A DNA stretch of 64,000 bases from Evansella sp. LMS18 (GTDB lineage: Bacteria > Bacillota > Bacilli > Bacillales > Salisediminibacteriaceae), in assembly GCF_024362785.1 (NCBI RefSeq), contig NZ_CP093301.1, positions 4,712,001 through 4,776,000 of the forward strand. The letters run 5' to 3'. The notes beneath the pieces were generated by a model. That model saw nothing but the letters and a program-made list of their open reading frames with translations. It ran no database searches and was not told the origin of the DNA. Shown here piece by piece: positions 27,337 through 34,138 of the stretch (its first letter is position 1; each line of letters opens with the position of its first letter). Position numbers and translations under genes: made by a program.

Positions 27337-27412
27337 TGGGGCACGTTATCGGGTGCTTTCTTATTAAAAGATATTAGAATTGACGTATGAATTAGCATAC
27401 GTCTTTTTCTTT
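27337..27412 (+). terminator. Terminator of pulA, in a repeated module
   Basis: Stem GACGTATG/CATACGTC with a 6-nt loop and TTTTTCTTT. The whole segment from GCACGTTATCGGGTGCTTTC onward is homologous to 49657-49717 (there in reverse orientation), so the terminator is part of a dispersed repeat. Confidence 0.85.
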
Positions 27413-27472
27413 ATTAACAATTTTCTGCGACATCCCTACCTGGACTGGAACAACCTGATTTGTACTTTTTGG

Positions 27473-27770
27473 TTGGGAGTTCAGGTTAAGCAACCAATTT
27501 AATAAAGTGAATCTTCAATCAGTGGGGATTATTCATCCCCCACCGATTGTTAGTTAAACTAATCGGGATAAATAGACGGAAGGATTCCGCTTAATTCATA
27601 GTTACTATAAAATAACGCTGAAATAGACGGAGAGATTCCGCCTATTCACTCGAAATGTTCGAAAATGCGGGCTTTTGCTTCGCATAAGCGGAAAACCTCC
27701 TCTTATTTCAGCCCGCAATGGACTCCAATCTGCGAATAAACGGAAAATCTCCGTTTAATCTTTGCTGATT
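27473..27770 (+). repeat. ACGGA/TCCGT composite repeat, copy 1
   Basis: Intergenic repeat of about 300 bp with four short palindromes of the form ACGGA-n-TCCGT, including AAACGGAAAATCTCCGTTTA. Homologous copies at 40729-40950, 49405-49622 (reverse) and 54455-54690. This copy carries an extra palindromic insert (27502-27557). Confidence 0.8.
27502..27557. repeat. Short palindromic repeat, copy 2
   Basis: AATCAGTGGGG...CCCCCACCGATTGTTAG, same unit as at 13175-13236. The other three composite repeats lack it, so it looks inserted. Confidence 0.65.
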
Positions 27771-27865
27771 ATTTTAAAAGCGTGTGAGTTTTATCTCAAA
27801 ACCAGGAATCGAAACGAAACCTTTAGGAAAACACACCCAGCCGAATTTCCCCTGTCGTTTATTCG

Positions 27866-29191
27866 TTATTTGGGTATAGAGTTCTCACCGTCAATATAAC
27901 CTGCACCGTAAATATCAGGGTCCCTGTCTTTCCACATTGTAGTACCTTTTTTCAGCCGCCTTTTTACTTTTTTCGGTGTCAGCTCTGGATTATGCTGCAG
28001 CATCAAAGCAACGATTCCCGCACATACAGGGGTTGCCATAGAGGTGCCTGATAAAGAAATATATTCAGCTCCCACCCTGCTTCCCTTTGACAGCTTATCG
28101 ATATAAGAGCCAGGTGATTTTGCAGCAATGATATTCACACCTGGTGCAAGGATATCAGGTTTTGTCTTTCCATAAATTGTCGGCCCCCTGCTTGAAAATC
28201 CCGCTGCTTCGTCATCAGCTCTGTCCACTGTTCCTTTGTCATCTAATGCGCCTACTGTGATAATCTTTTTGCTGATACCCGGGCTCGCGATCGTCTGTGG
28301 CTCCGGACCGGAGTTACCTGCAGCAGCACAGACAACGATTCCTCTCTTCCAGGCTTCCTCGACGATTTGCACCATCGGGTCATCTGTTTCCTTTTCATAC
28401 CTCTGAGCGGGGCTGCCAAGTGAAAGATTAATGACATCAATCCTCCCTGATTCATTTTGTTCGTTATACTCTATACACCACTGCACCCCTTCCATGACTG
28501 TATCGAGAGAACCTGCTCCCATTTTATCCAGCACCTTCACGCCAATCAGATTCGCTTCAGGTGCCGGTCCCCGGTAATTTCCTCCGGAAGCAAAGCCATC
28601 CCCAGCTGCATCGCCGGCACAATGGGTACCATGTCCATTATCATCATAAGGATCAGTTCTCCCGTTTATGAAATCCACAAACCCTGTAATTCTGCCGTTA
28701 AAATCAGGATGAGGATATAAGCCAGTATCAATAATCGCTATTGTAACTCCTCTACCTGTCAGTCTCGTATCATTTCTTACAATATTATCTGCATTTGCTG
28801 CTGGAACCGCTGTATTAAGAAAGGCCTCTACTTTCCTGTTCAGATATACCTTTTCGACATGGCTGCAGCTTTCCAGTATTTCTTCAAGTGCTGCCGGAGT
28901 CACCTCCGCACTGCAGCATGAAATAAGGCGAAACTGTTTTTTCAGGCTGCACCTCAATTTACCTGTGAAAATTCTGTTAATCTCTTCACAGCCAGCTTCA
29001 TAACAGCCTTCCTTGAACTTTACTATCACTTGCAGCTTTCTCGTACTTTTAATCATCCTTTCAGCTATATTATGGAAAAAACAAGGGGTCCACCTGAAAG
29101 GTTTATATAGATTAAGAACTTCCCCCCGGAGTGCTCTGTCTACTTTATGAGCATGCCTCCTTATCACCTGTACCATTGAAAAACCCAGCAT
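27866..29191 (-). CDS. aprX: AprX-type serine protease (subtilase S8)
   Basis: 441 residues, matching the length of B. subtilis AprX, with the same characteristic start MLGFSMVQVIRRHAHK. No signal peptide, in line with an intracellular protease. An N-terminal prodomain-like region is followed by the catalytic Asp in AIIDTGLYPHPD, His in NGHGTHCAG, oxyanion Asn in AAGNSGPEP and Ser in SGTSMATPVCAG. AAGGAGG is 8 bases before this ATG, which makes it better than the longer frame to 29266. It is 119 bp after the VOC gene; whether it shares that transcript is unclear. Confidence 0.94.
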   Translation of the reverse strand: MLGFSMVQVIRRHAHKVDRALRGEVLNLYKPFRWTPCFFHNIAERMIKSTRKLQVIVKFKEGCYEAGCEEINRIFTGKLRCSLKKQFRLISCCSAEVTPAALEEILESCSHVEKVYLNRKVEAFLNTAVPAANADNIVRNDTRLTGRGVTIAIIDTGLYPHPDFNGRITGFVDFINGRTDPYDDNGHGTHCAGDAAGDGFASGGNYRGPAPEANLIGVKVLDKMGAGSLDTVMEGVQWCIEYNEQNESGRIDVINLSLGSPAQRYEKETDDPMVQIVEEAWKRGIVVCAAAGNSGPEPQTIASPGISKKIITVGALDDKGTVDRADDEAAGFSSRGPTIYGKTKPDILAPGVNIIAAKSPGSYIDKLSKGSRVGAEYISLSGTSMATPVCAGIVALMLQHNPELTPKKVKRRLKKGTTMWKDRDPDIYGAGYIDGENSIPK

Positions 29192-29310
29192 CTGACTGTC
29201 CTCCTTATTTTGTAATCTACGATAAGGTATGAGGACAGGCAGACTTTCGAAACGGTGATTGTCCACCCCTGCTGGGAAAAACGGGTGTTAAACTCGCAAA
29301 ATGAGTTTCT

Positions 29311-29667
29311 TTAGCTATTCCTGTCTGTTATCAACTCTATGAATTCTCCCTCTTCATTTTCTAAAAAAACGGTCTTCCAGCCAGTATCAAGAAGGTAGGG
29401 TCCCTCCGTAGACAGATATCCAAGGTTTTGAAAGAGTTTAACTCCGCTTGTAATATCAGTAACCAGGAATGCTGTATGGAGAGGCTGGCGGCTTTTCTTC
29501 TTTACTTCTATTAGCTCTATTTTCCAGCGGTCCCCTGACAGAAAAACAATTCTTTCACCCTCAAAAATAAATCGTCGTTCTTCCTTTAACTTATATTTAT
29601 TAATTAAATATGCGGCTGTTTTCTCCAGGTTCTCCGTTTCCGCACCAATATGGTGAACGGCAATCAT
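29311..29667 (-). CDS. VOC (glyoxalase-like) family protein
   Basis: 118 residues in two beta-alpha-beta-beta-beta modules: MIAVHHIGAETENLEKTAAYL and LHTAFLVTDITSGVKLFQNLGY. Metal-ligand pattern: His near position 5-6, Glu near 44-51, His about 64, Glu near 110, as in VOC enzymes. Substrate unknown. Its ATG overlaps the stop of the QueA-like gene (ATGA), pointing to translational coupling; a longer frame to 29700 would overlap that gene more and lacks an RBS. Confidence 0.75.
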   Translation of the reverse strand: MIAVHHIGAETENLEKTAAYLINKYKLKEERRFIFEGERIVFLSGDRWKIELIEVKKKSRQPLHTAFLVTDITSGVKLFQNLGYLSTEGPYLLDTGWKTVFLENEEGEFIELITDRNS

Positions 29668-30710
29668 AGTATGAGGTTGATATCGCCGAACTCGTGCCAT
29701 AAATATCCTTCCTCTAATGCAGTGTTGTAAGCGGATATTAATTTTTTCCGTTCAACAAACGCGGTTAACATATTCAGATGGCTTGCTTCAGGCTCGTGAA
29801 AACCGGTGATCAGCCCATCAGCTGCAGATAGTGAACTAGTTTCGTTAATATAAATGTCCGTCCATCCTGATTGAGCAGTCATTCTGCCGTTTTTAAAGCC
29901 TGCTGTTTCAAGAGCCCTTACAACCGTTGTCCCGACAGCAATAATCCGCCCGCCGTTCTGTTTTGTCTCAGTTACCAGTTCCGCTGTTTCCTGAGGGACC
30001 ATATAGCTTTCTTTATTTTCTCCCGGGGGAAGCTCCCACTGGTTATCCGTAAGGTAGCTCAGGCCGGTATGAAGCTGGAGAAATGCTGTCTTTACGCCTA
30101 TCTTTTTCAGCTGGCTGATCAGCTCCCAGCTAAAAGCCCTTCCTGCCGATGGCATCTCCACCGAGCCAGGAACAGACCCATAAACAGTCTGATACTGCCC
30201 CAAATCCCACGGGTGGTGGATATATTCATAACGTACTGGCTCTCCCAGCTTATATATTTCGTCGTAAAGCTGCCTTCCTGTTAACGAAAATCGAACCAGC
30301 ACAAAGGGATAATTATCTTTCAGTAAAACTGCCTTTCCCTGCAGCCTTCTGGAAAAGATCAATTTGTCCCCCTTTTTCACCCCTCCTTCAGGCAGGAGAA
30401 CTTCCCAGCCGTTTTCATATATTTTCCTTGCAAGACGCACTTCCGTGGCTTTTCTTCTCTTAATGCCGTTCCTCCATACATCAGCCTTAAGGACAGCAGG
30501 GATTGTTCTGCTGTTATTCAGGACGAGCAGGTCACCTTCCCTAAGAAAATCAGTAAGATTATTAAAGTGAGAATGGATAAGCTTCCCATTGGTACGGGAA
30601 AGAACCATCATTTTCACTTGATCGCGCCTGATTCCCCGTACCTCAGGAGGCGCTGCAGCATTCAGTTCCTCTGGAATAGTAAATGTTTCGGCGGATAATG
30701 AGGTATTCAT
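29664..30710 (-). CDS. Divergent QueA paralogue (SAM:tRNA ribosyltransferase-isomerase family)
   Basis: 348 residues, over the full length of the QueA fold. Conserved pieces include GDLLVLNNSRTIPAVL, YQTVYG, IGVKTAFLQLHTGLSY, GGRIIAVGTTVVRALE and SGWTDIYI. However, the strongly conserved AAPTAGLHFT block of true QueA reads VEMPSAGRAFS here, and NFHLPKSTLIML reads GFHEPEASHLNML. It is not next to tgt, ruvB or yajC, as true queA is, but between an SDR gene and a VOC gene, all overlapping by 1-4 bases. A changed substrate is plausible. AAGGGGG precedes the ATG. Confidence 0.8.
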   Translation of the reverse strand: MNTSLSAETFTIPEELNAAAPPEVRGIRRDQVKMMVLSRTNGKLIHSHFNNLTDFLREGDLLVLNNSRTIPAVLKADVWRNGIKRRKATEVRLARKIYENGWEVLLPEGGVKKGDKLIFSRRLQGKAVLLKDNYPFVLVRFSLTGRQLYDEIYKLGEPVRYEYIHHPWDLGQYQTVYGSVPGSVEMPSAGRAFSWELISQLKKIGVKTAFLQLHTGLSYLTDNQWELPPGENKESYMVPQETAELVTETKQNGGRIIAVGTTVVRALETAGFKNGRMTAQSGWTDIYINETSSLSAADGLITGFHEPEASHLNMLTAFVERKKLISAYNTALEEGYLWHEFGDINLIL

Positions 30711-31444
30711 CAGACTGCCCCCTTATTCGTAAGAGCAAATTCCTGTGCCCGGAACCGCTGTCCGTTTACTTTACTGCTTTCTTCAGATGCAAGATAAATA
30801 AACACATCCACCGAATCCTCAGGCTTACCAATCTCGTAATCACAGTCAGGGACTGCGAGATCATGCATTTCTGTATCCATTTCTCCTGGGTCAACCATAT
30901 TTACGCGCACCCCTGTATCCTGAACTTCGTCTGCCCATGTTTCTGTCATACCTTCAAGAGCAAATTTGGAAATCCCGTATGTTCCCCATCCGGCATAGCC
31001 AGTGTTGCCTGCCTCGGAAGTAACATTTATAATCGAACCGGCACCACGGGAAAGCATACCTGCAAGGACTCTTTTAGTTATTAAAAATGGGCCGATCGTG
31101 TTTGCCTGCAGGACCTTTTGGAAATCCTCTTCTGTGGTATCAGCCAGGAATGGGATTGGGCTCGGTCCGATGGTGGAAGCATTATTGATTAATACGTCGA
31201 TCGTGCTATAGCTGATTTCCGTCAGGGAGATAAATCTGTCCACATCGGCAGCTTTTGAAACATCGGCTGGTACAGCAAGAACTTCGGCTCCAAGTGCTTC
31301 TGCTTCCTTTTTTACTTTCATTAAATCCTTTTCTCCTCTGGCACAGATTGCTAGCCTTGCTTTCTGTTTTGCAAAAGCAAGTGTTAACGCCCTGCCTAAC
31401 CCTTTTGATGCTCCGGTAATCACTATTGTTTGTTTATCATTCAT
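30710..31444 (-). CDS. SDR-family oxidoreductase
   Basis: About 244 residues with a classical short-chain dehydrogenase fold: NAD(P) loop TGASKGLGRA at the N-terminus, NNAST, and the catalytic Tyr-Lys pair in YGISKFALEG with Ser in INVTSEAG. Substrate unknown. Its stop overlaps the ATG of the QueA paralogue (TGATG). A longer frame starts at 31471; the ATG of MNDKQT has GAGAG upstream at an acceptable distance, so I prefer it. First gene of a possible SDR-QueA-VOC operon. Confidence 0.85.
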   Translation of the reverse strand: MNDKQTIVITGASKGLGRALTLAFAKQKARLAICARGEKDLMKVKKEAEALGAEVLAVPADVSKAADVDRFISLTEISYSTIDVLINNASTIGPSPIPFLADTTEEDFQKVLQANTIGPFLITKRVLAGMLSRGAGSIINVTSEAGNTGYAGWGTYGISKFALEGMTETWADEVQDTGVRVNMVDPGEMDTEMHDLAVPDCDYEIGKPEDSVDVFIYLASEESSKVNGQRFRAQEFALTNKGAV

Positions 31445-31551
31445 TTTCTGATCAGCTCTCTTTCTATTCATCTTGTTCGTCTATAGTTACATCTTATAGA
31501 GTAAGAGCTGTTGAATCTTCAGTATGGAGAATGAAAAGTATGTACAGAAAA

Positions 31552-31574
31552 AGCCCTGCAACTAAGGCAGGACT
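31552..31574 (-). terminator. Terminator of the two-component operon
   Basis: Stem AGTCCTGC/GCAGGGCT (one G-T pair) and TTTTTCTG on the minus strand, about 30 bases past the regulator stop. Confidence 0.75.
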
Positions 31575-31605
31575 TCATCTCAGACTATAGACTGAGTTTG
31601 GAAAC

Positions 31606-32250
31606 TCATACTTTGTCATAACCATGTTTCATCGCATAAATGGCTGCCTGGGTGCGGTCGTTTACCTGCAGCTTCGCAAGAATATTGCTTACATGTGTCT
31701 TGACTGTTTTTTCAGTAATAAACAATTCACTTGAAATTTCTTTGTTGCTTTTCCCTGATGCTATCAGGCTGAGCACTTCCTCCTCCCTGCGCGTGAGCTT
31801 TTCAACTAAGCTGCTGTCAGTGTTGTCGTTGCCCCCTGCAACATGCGTCATCAGCTGATTGGCCACCTGAGGATGAATTTGGGCGGTTCCTTTACAGGCG
31901 CCTCGGATTGTTTCAGCAAGCTGCTCAGGCTCTATGTCCTTCAGCTGATACCCCGCCGCGCCTGCCCGGATGGCAGGTACTACATGGCCCTGGTCGGAAT
32001 AGCTCGTTAGGATTATCACCTTTATTTCCGGGTGTTTCTCAGTAATTTTCTTTGTAGCTTCGATGCCGTTTAAAACTGGAAGGTCAAGATCCATTAAAAT
32101 GACATCCGGAAGCAGTTCAGCAGTTTTTTCAATCGCTTCCTGCCCGTCGTAAGCCTCTCCTGCCACCACAATATCCTCCTGTGTTGACAGGAAAAAACGA
32201 AGGCCCCGTATGACCATTGGGTGGTCATCCACCAGAAGTACTTTTATCAT
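31606..32250 (-). CDS. LuxR/NarL-family response regulator
   Basis: 214 residues. A receiver domain (1-120) has the acidic pair Asp 8-9, phosphoacceptor Asp 54 in LMDLDLP and Lys in the LTSY-segment region. A C-terminal LuxR helix-turn-helix (about 148-205, REEEVLSLIASGKSNKEIS...TVKTHVSNILAKL) follows. It starts immediately after the kinase stop codon (TAA-ATG), so the pair is one operon. Closest in layout to Bacillus YhcYZ- or LiaSR-type systems. Target genes unknown. Confidence 0.92.
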   Translation of the reverse strand: MIKVLLVDDHPMVIRGLRFFLSTQEDIVVAGEAYDGQEAIEKTAELLPDVILMDLDLPVLNGIEATKKITEKHPEIKVIILTSYSDQGHVVPAIRAGAAGYQLKDIEPEQLAETIRGACKGTAQIHPQVANQLMTHVAGGNDNTDSSLVEKLTRREEEVLSLIASGKSNKEISSELFITEKTVKTHVSNILAKLQVNDRTQAAIYAMKHGYDKV

Positions 32251-33801
32251 TTAGATTCCCCCATTGACCGGAAAGTCTGCAATGATTTCTGTCCCTCTCC
32301 CCGGTCCGCTATTAATTTTTACGGTTCCCTGCAGCTCTTCGGCTCGTTCAATCATCCCTGTTAAACCAGCGGAGCGGTACGTCTTCTCAGAATTAAACCC
32401 TCTTCCATTATCTTTAACTATTAATCTTACATTTTCTTTAGTGAGCTTCAAATCGGCAAAAACGTCACTAGTATCTCCATGTTTGCAGGTATTATTTAAC
32501 GCTTCCTGCCCAATCCTCCAAAGTGCTTCTTCTACTTTTTCAGGAATTGGAGCAACTCCCTCAACGTGTGCATGTACCTGCATACCAAGATTGCTTCCGT
32601 ATTTTTTCAGCGCAGTGATTACTCCATCTTCCAGGCCTGGGGGCTTAAGCTGCAAGATTAAAGAACGCATTTCTGTGAGCGCCGTCTGTGCCATTTGCTG
32701 GAGGTCTTCAAATGTTTCTTTAATTCCCTGCTCATGTTTATAAATATTTTTCGCTCCCTTTGCTGTAAGAGAAAGAGAAAACAATGTCTGAGTGACAGAG
32801 TCATGAAGGTCCCTTGCCAGCCGGTTTCTTTCCTCCATGACAGATATCTCCTGCCTCATTTTATGCAGCTTTGCGTTTTCCATTGCAAGTGTAAGATGGC
32901 CTGCAAGAGCAGAAAAGATTTCCCCAGGTATTTTACAGCTCCTGTCCATACCCGCCAGCAGGAAACCAGCTGTTTCCTCCCCGCTCAGCAATGGGATGGC
33001 TGCCACTTTTCGGTGGGCATCTTCTGTAAAAATAACTTCTTTCCTTTTCTCAGCCTCGGTTAAAATCGAGCTGATATGTTCTTCGGCAACTTCTGGTATC
33101 AGTTGAGGGCTGTCTGTTAAAACTCCAGTAGTTTTTATGTAAAGTTCAGCGAACGTAAAACCAAATATGTCTTTAATTTTATGAGCGGCCTGCTCCGGAA
33201 AAGTTTCGATGTCATTCAGTTTCTTCAGTTCCCTGCTGGCCACATCAAGCCGGGCAAATTCTTCCGCTCTGTGCTGCTGAGCTTCATACAGTTTCATTCG
33301 CTTAATTGCCGTACCTATTTGAAACGCAACTGAACTTAGGAGAGCAAGCTCCTCTTCTGTAAATTTTGTTTTCCCGGGAGCCGCCACATTCAGCAGCCCG
33401 AAAGTTTCCTCACCTGCTTTTAACGGTACTGTAGCATGGTGAGTAATCCCTTTAGTATCTCCTCGTTTCAAGGTGATGGAGTCTTCCAGCCGTTTACACT
33501 CCATTATATTCACTGCACTAGTCAGACGCCCGGACCAGAACTTTTCAATACACCAGCAAACACCTTCCCGCATTGGCTTCTTTTCCTCTATCGCCAGCGC
33601 AGGAGGCAGACCTGAATCAGCCGAACAGACATACTCCCCTTTTGATTCACTGAGAAAAATCCAGCCGGCGGAAAGCCCCGTTATTTCAAGAAGCCGGTCA
33701 AGAACAACAGAAAGCATAGCATGTAAGTCATTGGACTGGTTTAAAGTTTCAGCAATCACTTTTAAAGTTGTTAATTCATTCTCACGTAATTCAGAACTCA
33801 T
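32251..33801 (-). CDS. GAF-domain sensor histidine kinase (HisKA_3)
   Basis: 516 residues, no membrane helix, so a cytoplasmic sensor. Two GAF-type domains (about 20-165 and 195-310), then the HisKA_3 dimerisation domain with the phosphoacceptor His in RLARDLHDSVTQTLFSL and the HATPase_c domain (N-box EALNNTCKHG, G1 DNGRGF). The first GAF has a CWC pair (GVCWCIEKF) that could bind a metal or iron-sulfur cluster, or sense redox. GTGGGGTGAGA precedes the chosen ATG. Partner is the LuxR-type regulator downstream. Confidence 0.9.
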   Translation of the reverse strand: MSSELRENELTTLKVIAETLNQSNDLHAMLSVVLDRLLEITGLSAGWIFLSESKGEYVCSADSGLPPALAIEEKKPMREGVCWCIEKFWSGRLTSAVNIMECKRLEDSITLKRGDTKGITHHATVPLKAGEETFGLLNVAAPGKTKFTEEELALLSSVAFQIGTAIKRMKLYEAQQHRAEEFARLDVASRELKKLNDIETFPEQAAHKIKDIFGFTFAELYIKTTGVLTDSPQLIPEVAEEHISSILTEAEKRKEVIFTEDAHRKVAAIPLLSGEETAGFLLAGMDRSCKIPGEIFSALAGHLTLAMENAKLHKMRQEISVMEERNRLARDLHDSVTQTLFSLSLTAKGAKNIYKHEQGIKETFEDLQQMAQTALTEMRSLILQLKPPGLEDGVITALKKYGSNLGMQVHAHVEGVAPIPEKVEEALWRIGQEALNNTCKHGDTSDVFADLKLTKENVRLIVKDNGRGFNSEKTYRSAGLTGMIERAEELQGTVKINSGPGRGTEIIADFPVNGGI

Positions 33802-33877
33802 TCTCACCCCACCGATCTTCATCTGAATATTTAAATTATACCATGCGGGATTAAAAGTTGGTTTGGATTTAAATTAA

Positions 33878-33912
33878 ACCCCCGGTATAGCTGTGCTGGC
33901 TATACCGGGGGT
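33878..33912. repeat. Perfect 13-bp inverted repeat
   Basis: ACCCCCGGTATAG...CTATACCGGGGGT with a 9-nt spacer. A second GTGCTGGCTATACCGG follows 25 bp on, so the unit is partly duplicated. No adjoining T tract. Confidence 0.7.
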
Positions 33913-33964
33913 TGGGTGTGCTGGCTATACCGGTGGCGGGTGTGCTTTTGTATACTCGTTTATG

Positions 33965-34130
33965 CTCCTGTTTTCACGGTCTGCCAACCTGGCACTTTGG
34001 GACCGGGTTCACCAGTGCCACGTTGAGAAACTCGCCTATTCTCCCTCATTCTCCTGTTTTCTCGGTCTCGCAACCTGGCACTTCGGGACCGGGTTCACGC
34101 GGACCGGGTTCACCAGTGCCACGTTGAAGC
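33965..34130. repeat. Duplicated hairpin block (AACCTGGCACT / AGTGCCACGTT)
   Basis: Two direct repeats of about 65-75 bp starting CTCCTGTTTTC. Each has a stem AACCTGGCACT...AGTGCCACGTT around GGGACCGGGTTCACC. The second copy holds an internal 15-bp duplication of CGGACCGGGTTCACG. It ends right at the stop codon of the hydrolase gene and may act as its terminator or 3' stabiliser. Confidence 0.65.
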
Positions 34131-34138
34131 AGGAGGTA

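Larger units (their letters stand above)
33802..34138. other. Repeat-rich spacer
   Basis: 337 bp, unusually GC-rich. It holds the inverted repeat at 33878-33912 and the duplicated hairpin block at 33965-34130. No supported gene; plus-strand frames here are by-products of the repeats. Confidence 0.6.
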
